64,000 bases of DNA, from the NCBI GenBank assembly GCA_030407085.1, contig CM059587.1, positions 37,111,001 to 37,175,000 of the forward strand, in the 5' to 3' direction. Numbering within the stretch: the first letter of the stretch is position 1; each line of letters begins with the position of its first letter. This DNA is from Trichopria drosophilae (lineage: Eukaryota > Arthropoda > Insecta > Hymenoptera > Diapriidae). Below are positions 25,833 to 37,569 of the stretch, piece by piece. A program made the translations under genes and the position numbers. The notes under the pieces were generated by a model. It was not told the origin of the DNA. It saw nothing but the letters and a program-made list of their open reading frames with translations, and made no database searches.

Positions 25833-26369
25833 TGTTGTGGATTGTTCATGTTGTAACGTGCTAATTTAGCAGCCCCATCTCAACATATCTTCTTGAAACT
25901 AATCTAACCTAACATAACCTAACAAATCGAAGACAACACTCGAAACACACTGTGAACTCTCTATAATACTCGTGCTTAACATATAATACTAGTTCTTATG
26001 ATATTTTGACGCGTGATATTTGTTTATAATATTTTGACGCATGGTATAAAATATTTAGACGTGGTACCATCAGGTAGTTTGAACCATATGGTATAACCAC
26101 GTAGTCATTACCATGATGTTTTGGCTGTTCTGACCGGATCGAAAGTTGAGTATCGTCCTTATCCACGGGATCATCTCATAATTTGTTCGATGCCATTTAA
26201 AAAAACTTTTTACAATTAAAATAAAGAAGTAAACTTGATTTTGAATAATTGGGATAAGATTTTCACTGTCTTGTCCGGTACATTTAGTGAAGAATTTTTT
26301 TTGTTTGGACCTGGTCAGAACGACCAAAATGTCATTGTCATGCTGTAAAGCCACCTCGATTTACTTGAC

Positions 26370-27050
26370 GGTCTGCTTAGGAATATAACATTTAATCAGA
26401 TCAGGCTCTGATCAGATTGGCTCATATCAGGCCCTGCTCATAACTCTTTCAGGCTTCACTTAAATGTTTGTTCATTGAAAAATGTAATTATAATTTGTTA
26501 TAATTACATTTTTATTATTGTATTAAAAATGATTAAATCGCTGTTTTACGTATGTTATATTGTGACGTCGACATTACATACCAGCTCATTGATCAGATAC
26601 CAACCAGGAAAGCAAGATATGGCATTCCTTATTCAACCTTGATCGGGTTCTGATCAGGTATTAATAAAAGCCGTCTTAACACCGCCTGATCAGACCTTCA
26701 TAAGCATTTAGAGTTAATTTTTTCTATGGTTCAAACCCATTGATATTAGTTTAACTATAGCTACAAAGAAATACGTAATAAAGTTTGAAAAATTAATATT
26801 TCTACCCTGAAAGTTAAGAAACAGAACTGAAATAATTGAACTATATTCTTTTTAAGTTCTTTTCGATCGTTGAATTGTTACCTATAATATTGTAAATTCC
26901 AGTTTAGTGATCATACACTGACCATGAAAGCATTATGCAGCTTACTTCGCCAGACATCTCTCATGAACTCCTGATAAGACATGTTTTACTGAACTTTGAT
27001 CAAGCCTGATCAAATAGTAATCAGGAATGTCGCATAACTCTTTGCATACA
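26370..27050. repeat. region reiterating CTGATCAG words
   Basis: CTGATCAG, TTGATCAG, CTGATCAA and close variants recur on both strands at ~26397, 26408, 26591, 26640, 26652, 26682, 26996 and 27006, with similarity of the two edges in inverted orientation. Noncoding; probably an old palindromic element. Confidence 0.45.
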
Positions 27051-27224
27051 TTAATCAATATTCGGACAGTCTCAGTCTCTCTTGAAAATTAATCTTGAAA
27101 AATCTAAAATTGATGGTTACAGGAGAGATAATAAAAAAAAATGTGGTCTTTGTGGTAAATGACACATTAGGCAGAGGAAAACATACTGAAAAACATAAAA
27201 TCGACTATCTAATTAATTCTGAAA

Positions 27225-27475
27225 ATTAGGAGCGAATCAAAGATAATGAAAAAATGTCCAATTTCCTCAATAATTACATTTCTAATATAGGACTAACAAA
27301 AGTATAACTAAAACAATTAATAAAAAATTTCCTAATTCAACTACTGGAACATCATTTATACATAAAAATTCAATCTATTTATATCCTACTTGTAAAAATG
27401 AAATAATTAAGATTATTAAAATTTTAAAATCAAAATAGGTGGTATTGATAAGCCGCGTAAGTTTATAAAAAAAAC
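27225..27475 (+). mobile_element. jockey-like LINE fragment (pre-RT region)
   Basis: Plus-strand frames encode NFLNNYISNIGL and, after a frame change, EIIKIIKILKSK-stop-GGIDK. These match the segment just before the reverse transcriptase domain of jockey/CR1-type ORF2 (consensus of the type EI..II..LK.K.GGIDK). It is broken by stops and frameshifts and truncated at both ends. Confidence 0.6.
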
Positions 27476-27479
27476 TTAT

Positions 27480-30210
27480 TAAGTAGGCGAGAGGCACCTG
27501 TTGTGCAGCGGGTTTTGTTTATTGCCCATAACTTTTGATCGATTCATTCAATTTTGATAATCGAGATACCGTTGCAAAGCAAACATCAACCCCTAATTTT
27601 TGCGCTTGCAAATGATTCGCTGCAAAATGTAGAAAGCTCAATTTTAGAAAGATAGATCTTTTGGCGAATTAATAAATTGACCCCGGTGTGCAGCACTTCA
27701 AAAAATCCACTCAAGCGTTAAAAATATTGAGTGAACCCAATACAAATTCCAAATTTATGAGGTTTTAATATTACTGAATAAGTCGGTACAGCAGGATCCC
27801 GGTATAATTGCCGGGACGTAAATATACCAATTATTGAAACCTTATAATTTCGCAATTGAAAATGCACATAATGCTCAATTTCTGTACTATTTTTACATAT
27901 ACCATGCTATTCACTCTTATTTTGTTAAATCTATTACTATAATCTTTTTCAGAGCACAAACAAGATAGAAATCTTGTTACTGCTATTAGATGTAAACTTT
28001 AATTTTTAAGGTATATCCGGCCGTACACATATTTTATAATATCTTTGCAGTGTAGTAAGTTTGCAAATATCGTATCTGCGCTTAGTATTATTAATATTCA
28101 TTGTACACTGTAGCATGGTGTTTCAATAAATTCAAATTCAAATAATCTTTCAACCCTTATACCTATAAAAATATTTATAAAAATAGGTAAAAAAAATTGC
28201 TTAAAAAATGGTCATGTATACGATCATTAAAAATGGAATTACCCTGAAATATTTTTCGAAAAAGGGGAAGTAACGTTACGTGTGATTTTTTTACTCTAGT
28301 GAATCCCATTTATGCGGCGATATCAAGAATAATTGCGAAAGATTTTTAATAAAAAAAATAATTTACTACCAATTCTTTTTTGAAATAAGTGATATAAATT
28401 TTGATAGAAAAAGTCTTAACCGGATGCAATTAAAAATGATAAATACAAACAAATGTAGACAATTTGATGAACACATATGAATGAAGCAACAATCTTGAGA
28501 CACGGCTGTGAATTCCAACCTTCGTGTGGGTATCTACATTTTTATCGTTGAAATTTGATGTTGACGTTTGCCTGTCATAACATATTTAATTCTGTTTCAA
28601 TGTTTTTACTGATAATTTTCGAAACAATCAAATGATACGAGAGGCGTGAATAATAACGCGCTTTCGTAAAATTAGATGTTTACTCACGGACTTATCGCTT
28701 ACAACGTTAGTATATATATTATATAAAAATATATTCAAATTTTTCAATTGAATGATTTAGTCTAATTGGCCGTGCTTATGCAACGTTTCTCGTTATCACA
28801 TAAAATTTCCAATGGCAAATCATATAGAAACAGATCTTCAGACGGTTGGACTTGTAGTTTGCAGAGTCATTCTTTCATTTGTTCGGAGCTAATCGTTTTG
28901 ATAAAATCCACAAAGGCTATCGTTCAGACAAAACTGAACATTTATTATTATCAGAGCGTAATTAATTAGAAGTTAAGAGAAGGTTCTGTCTAGTCTCGAG
29001 GGCAGGCCAATGTTTAGACGTTTCCGTTACTAACATAACATTTTCTTGGTCCGAAATGCAAATAACGTTGCTTTATTTTTATTTATATTTATTAGTATGG
29101 TCGTGTCCTAGTATTTTAGAAATAACTGAATTTTAAACAAACGGAACTTTTTAACGAATAAACGTTTCAACCATTTGAAAATTGGAGATTTTAAATTAAA
29201 CATAAGAATACACTGATAGAAATTGTGAGAAATTTTTCTATTCTTTCTAGGATTTTGAGGATGGTTACGAATTTCTTTTAATTGTATAATATACTATTAT
29301 TATAGTAAATTTTTATATTTTGAGTAGAAAAATTGCTATGCAGTCCCATCTAAATAGGAAAATTTCGTAAATAATAGTGCACATATTAACATAAAGGAAA
29401 AAGTACAGTCATTCGCAGCAATTGCATGTAAAATGTCGTCATGGAACCATTTTATAATAGTAAACCGTTTTAATACAGAAAATAGTTAAACTAACCGTTT
29501 CTCGGTACTTACATACTTCGTACATAATCTTAAATATCAACTGTAACCTTTCATGTTGATAATTCTACTATTTACATATGTTAAAATCGTTTTTACCATT
29601 TCTTCATGGTTCCATTAACCATTGTTTTCTCTTTCTGCATTCCTCGTACCAATTAGTAGAACTTTAGTAAACTTCACTAAGAAATCTGTGATCGTTTACA
29701 GCACCCATACCATGTGCCCAACATTTTTTAAGTTTGCTTATTGTGTCTACATTAAGTTCAGAAAACGAGGGCGCGATTTAGACAGGTTTCAGATCAATAC
29801 AAAAATATTAAGGAAACGAGAAAATATTTAATCTATATATTAAAAGACTCAATCAGAAAATCACGTTTCTTTTCTTTAATCCTTGATTTTCCATGATTAA
29901 AATTCATTTTGAAAAATTCTAACCACCACCATTAGAAAAGGCATCCTCAAAAACATATGATACAATGATTCCCAAATATTTTTTCGTTGCCCTCATCATA
30001 TGACTACGAATAACAAAGTTGTATCGAGTGATCGTTCATGTTAAATAAATATTTAATTACTTTCGTCAGAATATTTGTCAGCGTATTATAGCGTATCTAA
30101 GTTAATTTTAACCGGTAAATTACAGTGATTTTCACATTTTAGGAACCAAATCAGTTAATTTTGATTTTAACAATTTAGGAACCAAATCAGTTAATTTTGA
30201 TTTTAACATA
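27480..30210. other. AT-rich intergenic DNA, no gene seen
   Basis: No supported ORF. A 36-37-bp direct duplication (GGAACCAAATCAGTTAATTT and flanks) lies at ~30136-30208, directly beside the element at 30221. Confidence 0.4.
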
Positions 30211-30220
30211 TATATTTTAT

Positions 30221-30865
30221 GGCTCCACGTCTTTATTTCACATGACAACTAATCACACGACAAAATAGAACACGACAATTGATCGCACGACAAAATATCA
30301 CATGGACAAATAATCATAAACAAAAATATCACTGAGGTAAAAAACCAGCCCTAAAACGTTGAATATTGCACACGGAAATCCATGTCAGTCCTTTCCCGCC
30401 GCCATTTTGGCTTTAGGACATTTTGGTCCCTCTGGTTTGGCGCTGGATGTTTTGGCATTAGGCTGCTTGACCCTCGTTATTGTGACGAGAATTATTTTAG
30501 ATAAAATTTTGTTTACCAAAATGGGGGAAACAGAGAAATGGCAATGTCATGAAACTAAGCTAATTTAACTACTCAGAATTCTGTCCACCACTAATAATGC
30601 CTAAAAGCATATGCGTTCTCTAAAACTAACCTAACCTAACCACTCAGAACTCCGCTTACACCTAATAATGCATAAATGAATGGCTGCACGGGGAAATTTT
30701 TAAATGTGTGATATTTTGTTGATGTGATATTTTATCAACGTGATATTTTGTCATTGTGATATTTTTATGCGAGATATTTTATCATTGTGATAATTTGACA
30801 TGTGATCAAATGTCCGTGATATTTTCTCGTGTGATTATTTGTCCGTGAAATAAAGACGTGCTACC
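30221..30865. mobile_element. Mutator-like MITE with perfect 9-bp target duplication
   Basis: ATATTTTAT flanks both ends (30212-30220 and 30866-30874). The ends GGCTCCACGTCTTTATTTCA and, complemented, GGTAGCACGTCTTTATTTCA agree at 17 of 20 positions. Subterminal regions reiterate GTGATATTTTGTC-type words in both arms. The central open frame (30359-30568) is unlike any transposase. Confidence 0.75.
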
Positions 30866-30973
30866 ATATTTTATATGTAACAATAGGCGCGGATGAGGAC
30901 CAACGCACATTATACTTATTCGACAATCTTTTGCAAATGATATTCTTCGATAAACGGGGCATGCTTCATAATA

Positions 30974-31137
30974 TATTAGAACCTCAGGACTTCTAAATTC
31001 GGGATTTCTAAGGACCTCGGGTCTTCGAAGCCATCAGCCTCGGCGCTTCGAAGTCACGAAGGCACTGAAAATTGCGCAGAACATATGCGCACTTAAATTA
31101 GAAGTCCCGTGAATTTAGAAGTCCCAAGGTTCTACTG
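30974..31137. mobile_element. 164-bp Tc1/pogo-like MITE
   Basis: The right end complement reads CAGTAGAACCTTGGGACTTC; the left end reads TATTAGAACCTCAGGACTTC and is followed by TAAATTC in both. TA flanks both ends (30972-30973 and 31138-31139). A GC-richer middle contains a CTTCGAAG-type hairpin. TA target and CAGT ends fit the Tc1/mariner/pogo group. Confidence 0.6.
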
Positions 31138-31667
31138 TACCTATAAATTCGGAATTCGGAAAGTTGAAAAACGAAAGAAAATATTATAAAACTCACCCAT
31201 AAACTACAAAATGATAAATACTGGTAGTGATCTACGATTATGAATATATACTAACGGTAAGGCCAAGCCCCCCACTCCCAACCCACCATCACTACCGTTA
31301 CGTAATTTATGGATGATCCCTAACTGGAATTTGAAATATATTTCTTAATGTTACGTTCGTATATTTTATTATATTCTCTTGTAATTAAATGATGGAAATA
31401 TATCTTTTTCAAATTGAAAAACTGGGCCATTTAATTAACAAAGATCGAGTCAATGATTGTGAATAAAATAAAGTATAATTCATGGCAATTTATTTTTAAT
31501 ATAATGTATATTTTTCCTTAATTTTTTCGATATGGTACTCAATTTATTAGATTAAGAATAATTAACGTGAACTAAAATGTAAACAACACGAATATTTAAG
31601 TAAAAGTGAACAAATATTATAATGAAATGGCACACGATTTATATATTTTATTTTTTATGATTATTAA

Positions 31668-32402
31668 GGGGTTACAACCACTGTAATGGCCAAAAAAATA
31701 ACTCTTTTTTGAGAACTTTTTTTTAATGGAAGGAAATGAAATTAAGTATTCATATTTACAGAAAATCATTATCATATATTGAAATACGTCTACAATTTTT
31801 TTCATTAGAAAATATCACAGAATGGCGGAACGGCGACCAAAATGCCGATGCACTGTTTAAAAAAAGGGGTCCGCGGCAAGCGGTGTAGCCGGTGGAAATT
31901 TGCACCTAGAACAAATAAAATTCCTCATGATCTTCAATGGTATATCTAGTAAAATACGTACGGAATTTTCGAAATATTGATATTTGATTATTTGGCGACC
32001 ATTTCAATAAAAGTGTTCATTTTTTACCTAAAAAAAGTGACGTATTTTGGCAAAATAAAATCGGCAAAGCAACGTATCACAAATTCCGTACGTATTTTAC
32101 TTCGAAATTTTGTTTTGAATGTACTATATAAAATTCGAGTGAAAATATTAAAAATTGTTTGAGTTATTCTGCTTGTCGCGATAAAAAAAACGTGTTTCGA
32201 GAAAAACGCGTTTAAAGTGGTATTATAAATACCGTTTCAGAGTTGCCCGCCTCGCTCGATACATTGCTCGAAATTTCGATGAAAAAATTAGTTTCACGTA
32301 TAAAACTTTTTTCTTCGTATTCTAGAGGGTTAAAAGGATTTTTTAAGCAAAAAAAAAATTTTTTGATTTTTTCAAAATTTTACAGTGGTGTAATCCCTTA
32401 AT
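31668..32402. mobile_element. inverted-repeat element, ends TTAAGGG(G/A)TTACA
   Basis: The left end TTAAGGGGTTACAACCACTG and the complement of the right end TTAAGGGATTACACCACTG are clearly related. An internal pair AATACGTACGGAATTT / AAATTCCGTACGTATTT lies at ~31955 and ~32083. No ORF of note. Confidence 0.5.
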
Positions 32403-33097
32403 GGCTAAGAAAATTCCGTGAATTATATTGAAGCGTAATCATTCTAAATCGATGCACTTATACTTACTAAACAATCGACGCCATGTTAATAAGTGTTTGT
32501 CAATTATTAATGAATGTTTTCTAAATAGTGATGACAGAACACGATAAAATTGAAGAAATTACCCATGAATCACATACAAAAAAAATCCGTTTATCTACAG
32601 ATAGCATTCCTATTCTTATTTTTTCCTCCTGTATTATCTAAGATTTCATGAATTGAACTTTCTGTTACTTTTACATGTTTTACTTTTGTTTAACAAATCT
32701 GTTTTCTGTGTTATACAACAATATTACTCACATCAAATTATTAAACATAATAGTACTCACTTCCTAATAACGAGAAAGGTAGTTCTAGATATAATATCAA
32801 AATATGTTTATGTTTGTTTACTGCAACAAATAAAAAATACAATAGATATTTACTAAAAAAACACATTTAAAAAATACATTTACATAAAAGACACATTGTT
32901 GAAACAAAACGTCATCAAGTTCGGAAATAAAAATATATATGTAAAACAAAAAATAAATTTTACACAAACATTAAAATGTGTCTTACAAGTAATACTATCC
33001 AATTGATACTCGCAATAATTCCTTTTATTATTGACCAATGACAAACTGATAATAATATGAAAAATAAGAGATACCTATTTTTCTTTTACCGAGAACG

Positions 33098-33690
33098 GAT
33101 AATTTTTAAGGGGAGCACAGACACAAAATCAGCTCTATGAAGTACACCTTTTAAAATTTTGAAAAAATTATTTCCATAATCATTTTTCATTTGAAGTTCA
33201 TTGGTGCTAGAATAAAAAGTGTAAACGATTTTTTTGACATACAAAAAAATTTTTTTTTTTTCAATAAAATTTAATAACATTTTTTCGAAAAAACTAATTT
33301 TTTTTTTCGGGTATGTATGTATGGGTCAAAAGAATTATATCTTTCATAATTTTGCACACGGAATTCATTGGTTGTCCCAGAAGAAAATGTATTTTGACCT
33401 AAATAACAATTTTTTTATCCGCAATAAAATTTTTGTTTTGAAAAAAATGGAATTTTTCAAAATCTATACCTACGTAATTACTTAGAAATGTGTTTTTTCG
33501 TTCCCCTTAATTCTTTGGGCTTTTTAAATTCACTTAGAAAAATTTTATAGCATTTTTTTTTAATTGTTTACACTTTTTATTCCTGCACCACTCTATTCCT
33601 CGTCAAAAATGACTAAAGAAATAATTTGTTCAACATTTTTAAAGTTGTATTTGATAGAGTTGATTTTGTGTCTGTACCCTAAGGGGGAAC
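33098..33690. mobile_element. inverted-repeat element, ~110-bp arms
   Basis: Arms ~33110-33230 and ~33560-33683 are reverse complements (both contain ACAGACACAAAATCA and GAATAAAAAGTGTAAAC when read the same way). The interior is T-rich and noncoding. Confidence 0.6.
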
Positions 33691-34642
33691 CATCCTGTAA
33701 AAGCGAGGGGTGTTGAAAAATGTTAATGGTAAAGGGGGGGCGGGAGGCAGAGTAGCAAGTGAAGAATTTCTTTTTTTTTTTGCTTAAATCAATATTTAAG
33801 CGATCGAAGAACAATAGAACATGCTGTTACAGGATACAAATTCACGCGCACAGTCTGTAAAAGTATTGTAAATTTATTAGGAATTAAGAAACACATTTTA
33901 AAAATGGTAATTCTTAGATAAAAAATGAATTATTGACGAGCCTTTTAGAAATAAACTTACGAAACTGCGGACTCGTGGGTTTTCGGAGAGTCCAAGATGA
34001 AAATATGCAAATTTACTTGCTCTTGATGAAATTGTGTACTTGGGGATTTTTTGAGTCTCTAATTGTAAATATGAAGTCAAATTTTAAAAATGAAAAATGG
34101 TGGATTCAAGAGGGCTGATCAAAATGTGTAATTTAATTTATTACGATGAAACTGGGTACTTGGGGGTTTTTGAGGTCGTTGATTACGAAATTATCTCCAC
34201 TTTTAACAAATTCTAATTAACGAATTTATGTTGGTGGGAAACATTTGAAATATTCATGATTTTCTGTAAAAGATCTACACAGAAGGTTTTCGAGACTTGC
34301 ATTACAAGGGTTTTTGGGTTTATGATTCGATTAAAATTTTAAAATAGCTTTCTACTTTTTTCTTCACATTTCAAAAATAAAAGTATGAAAATAAATATTA
34401 ATACAAAAATATTAAAATAAAAATACGTTTTACAGTGTTCACCAGCACTTGAAATCACCTTCGAACATTTTCTATCATTTTAAAGAAGTATAAATCAAAA
34501 AGTTTTTATCGAAAATATTTATACACTCATCTGCTTGCATGTGCACACGCAGTCCCACATATCGTTGATGTACATTCATGAAATATACAATTAATATACA
34601 TTAAGCGATGTCATAATCTAAAATGTACCTCACACCCACACA

Positions 34643-34757
34643 GCTATGAAAGTCGAATATGAATGTCCCTTCAGAGTCAAATAGAATCAAAGTTGACTAT
34701 GTGTCGACTTAAAGTTGACTATTACCGGGACATTCGTGGTCGACTTTCGTAGTAGAC
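34643..34757. mobile_element. short inverted-repeat element around GAATGTCCC
   Basis: ATGAAAGTCGAATATGAATG paired with the complement of CATTCGTGGTCGACTTTCGT, with GTCGACTT/AAGTTGACTA words between. About 115 bp; ends imprecise. Confidence 0.45.
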
Positions 34758-35194
34758 TTTGTGTAGTATGGGTACGATTTTATTCTCAAAAAGCAGGACT
34801 CCATCTAGAATCTGGTCGGACGAAGCAGGAGTCTGATCAGAATCTGGTGAGATATCCCTGCAGGAATTCTACCAAAAAGCGTTACATTTCCCATCGTTTC
34901 CGGATCAATCGGATCAGAAATAGGGAAACCTGTAAGGATTCGTACCAGATTGACGTTTTCCACACGGGTAACGTCATCAAAAGTGAAGAATATGTCTTTT
35001 CTTATGTTCAAACCGTATTATTTTTGTGTATTTTGACGCCTTGAACACGAATCTGCAATTAAAAATGGAGGTTTCTCCTCCCATTTCGGAGAAAACTTCA
35101 AAGAAGGTAAAAAAAAAACATGTTTTTATAATGTTAAAGGCTTAACAAATGAAGAATATGACGTCGCATAGGCTGAGATCATATTTTTTGATAC

Positions 35195-35425
35195 ACGTGT
35201 CCGTAAAGTAGACACTTTACGGACTAAAAATAGTCGTTAAAGTGCCTACTTTTGCGAACAGTGTATCAAAAAATAGTATTCGCTCCTCGGCCGTAAAATT
35301 TTACGAACTCGGTTTGGAGATAGTGCAATCCTCGGACCGGCTTCGCCAGTCCTCGGATGCACAATCTCCACTCGGTCCGTAAAATTGAACTAACTTTACG
35401 GCCTAGGACCGAAAAGTACTATTTC
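35195..35425. repeat. CCGTAAAAT-word element with compact terminal hairpin
   Basis: CGTAAA/TTTACG words recur on both strands. The segment 35313-35370 forms GGAGAT...ATCTCC closing GGACCGGCTTCGCCAGTCC. A related copy with TCGGTCCGAG and GGCCGTAAAA words is at 52795-52930. Noncoding. Confidence 0.4.
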
Positions 35426-35445
35426 CTGTGTATTTTGACCCGCTG

Positions 35446-35575
35446 CACGGAAAAAAATCTTCAGAGGATACAGCCAGAAATATGGTTACTTATGGCAAAA
35501 ATATGGATGGATTTACCATATTATGGCTGGAGTAACTATATTTCTGGCTGTACCCTCCGTACATTTCTTTCCGTG
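35446..35575. mobile_element. 130-bp palindromic MITE with 2-bp TG duplication
   Basis: It begins CACGGAAAAAAATCTT and ends AAGAAACGGCAC-like on the complement (plus-strand end TTTCTTTCCGTG); CAGCCAGAAATAT is repeated inverted inside. An empty paralogous site exists in the window: 36748-36773 (minus strand) reads TTTTGACCCGCTGAACACG. The filled site is the same with the element plus one extra TG, so the duplication is 2 bp. Confidence 0.7.
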
Positions 35576-35934
35576 TGAACACGAATCCATAGTAAGATAT
35601 CAAACACAATTTTATTGGTAAACGCACAAACACACCTGTATAAAGTCTTCATTCATATTTAGATTGTAAGAAAAATTGGACACAACAGTAGGTAAAAGAG
35701 CAATATAAAAATTAGTATACACCTGGCATCTAAAAAATTGGTCATACTTGCAACTGTTATCGTGTATAAGTCTTGTTTTGTTATAATAACATTTAATATG
35801 GAAGGATATATTGATTAAAAACGACGGTGATCCCATTAATGAGAACTAAATTGGTTTTCTCTTGCGTAAGCGTTTACACCAAAAAATCTGTGTAAAGTAT
35901 TTCTACGTCTCTTTTTGCCTTTTTCTTGGGTTTC

Positions 35935-36475
35935 CATTTTCATCATTCAGCAATAGTCTGCGATCATATTCACGCCCTAGTTTCCTTATCATCTACATTC
36001 AAATTCCATCAAATTTGGATAAAATCTTTTACCTTGCTCATCACTAAAATCTCCAAGGTTTTGCGGGAATTTATCAAGATGCGAATCAAGAAAGTGAAGC
36101 TTCAAATTCATTAAGCAGCCCAATTTTTAGAAGTTTTCTGTCATGTTTTCTACGATTTTCTTATAGTTTTCATATTTGTTATTTCTCAAAAATTTCGTTG
36201 CGATAGCTTTGAAGCTCAACCAGGCTACTTTCACTGCATCATTCATATTTTTGACAAACTCTTTATCTCTAAACATTGTCGGTACTTTAGGTCTATCGAA
36301 GATTCCTTCCTCCAATTTAACTGCATTTATATTTGTAAGCGCGCTTTCCAAATATTTATATCAACGACTTTCTTTGTTTAGAGCTTTAGCAAATTGTTTC
36401 AATCCGAATTTGATATGCAGAGAAGCAGAATTTTTCCAGGTTCTACGAGAGGATGCTTAACGATATTGCTCGAAC
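35935..36475 (-). pseudogene. decayed copy of an uncharacterised multi-copy insect protein
   Basis: Minus-strand reading gives NIVKHPLVEPGKILL, a frameshift, LHIKFGLKQFAKALNKES, a stop, LEEGIFDRPKVPTMFRDKEF, then AVKVAWLSFKAIATKFL, a stop, and KLHFLDSHLDKFPQNLGDF and SDEQGKRF before further stops. The pattern (LHIKLGL, WLSFK, NLK.HFL.SHLD.FP.NLG, EEQGERF) is one I recall from a repetitive, unannotated protein family in many insect genomes, probably linked to mobile DNA. The copy carries at least four stops and one frameshift. Confidence 0.6.
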
Positions 36476-36559
36476 CAGGGATGAATGTTGATCTGGCTGG
36501 CCAAGCTTTGATTTTATAATGATTCGCTCTATCTCAACTATATTTTTGTGCAACCTTTT

Positions 36560-37400
36560 CTGGAATTGTATAGCAGATTCGTGTTCAGAGAGTAAACAAA
36601 AAATAAGAAAAATGTGTTCAGAACATAAGAACAGTCATATTCTTTAATTCTGAAGCCTTTATAACTATAACAAATGATTTTTTTTTAAGATTTTTTGAGG
36701 TTATCTCTAAAACGAGCGAGGAAACTCGCATTTTTTATTGCAGATTCGTGTTCAGCGGGTCAAAATACGTAGTAATAACCATAAGCAAATAAAAAAAACA
36801 CTATAACTTTTTTCGTGGACCTGTGTTATTAATGATTAATTAAAATTAACATGTACGCATTATATGTATTACATTTTGATTCACAATGAAAATATAATTT
36901 ATATTATTTAATATATTACATTATAAATATACCATTTATCTAATTTAATCTTAAGTATTTTCGTTTCAGAATAAATGACAATTTTTTTTTATTTTTATGT
37001 TTAGTTTTTATTATAATATTATCTTTCGAAACGTAATAAAAAGAACTTTTCATTTAAATAGCTCATATGTTACTTCTTTTCTCAATTCAGTTTTTCTCCT
37101 CAACAATGATTTCTTGCAACGTCGAAATGTGTTTTGCAAGTTAATAAATCACAGCTCATGAATGCCACGTTCAACGATTGAAACGTCTGGAAATTATCAT
37201 TCTTTCTTCGCATATGTTAGTCGCATTGCGTAATTATATATTTGCAATTTTAATTATAGGAAAATTAAAATTTTCTTATTTCACATTTTTCCATAACAAA
37301 AGAAAACTCGATCCGTCACGTTTCTGAGTTTTAGGTTCATATCATGCGAAGGGCACCCCAGAAAATTGTAAACAATTTTATTTGAATTCGAAAATATTTA
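36560..37400. repeat. dispersed GAACACGAATC repeat and AT-rich DNA
   Basis: The complement of TGAACACGAATCTGC occurs at ~36577 and ~36750, and the same word in direct orientation at ~35042 and ~35576. The flanks at 34985-35055 and 36585-36650 are similar in inverted orientation (AAGAATATG, TTCTTATGTTC). The rest has no feature. Confidence 0.4.
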
Positions 37401-37407
37401 ATATTTT

Positions 37408-37560
37408 GAAGAATTCTGACAAATAGTATATTCCTTGATTAATTTTTGTTCTTGATTAATTTTTGTTCTTGATAATTTTTTAATGATAAGCTCCTGTTAT
37501 AAAAAATGATCAAGAACAAAAATTAATCAAGGAATATACTATTTGTCAGAATTCTTCGAA
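37408..37560. repeat. near-perfect hairpin, ~50-bp arms
   Basis: Arms ~37408-37456 and ~37507-37560 are essentially identical when complemented (GAATTCTGACAAATAGTATA). The left side has an extra tandem copy of TTGATTAATTTTTGTTC next to the loop. The near-identity implies recent origin. Confidence 0.7.
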
Positions 37561-37569
37561 ATGTTAAAT

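Larger units (their letters stand above)
23881..26068 (-). mobile_element. Mutator-like element split by a foldback insertion
   Basis: The left end has GATTACATG and CACACGTCAAAATATCACG; the right end complement starts GGTACCACGTC and also reiterates GCGTCAAAATAT. The flanks GTCAGATAG (23872-23880) and ATCAGGTAG (26069-26077) agree at seven of nine positions. A decayed piece of transposase C-terminus lies at 25665-25832. The 1.7-kb foldback at 23929-25652 sits inside, so the Mutator-like copy is the older element. Confidence 0.55.

Noticed and set aside
30359..30568. ORF inside the 30221-30865 element as a possible transposase
   Set aside because: Product is hydrophobic and lacks any motif of MULE transposase; its frame is not preserved relative to the other elements.
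30630..30650. AACCTAACCTAACC, the complement of the insect telomere repeat TTAGG-like pattern
   Set aside because: Only two to three units, and similar short runs (21413, 25905) are common in insect euchromatin; not a telomere.
34715..35044. 109-codon plus-strand ORF
   Set aside because: Overlaps repeat sequence (GAACACGAATC family) and an opposite-strand ORF; no similarity seen.
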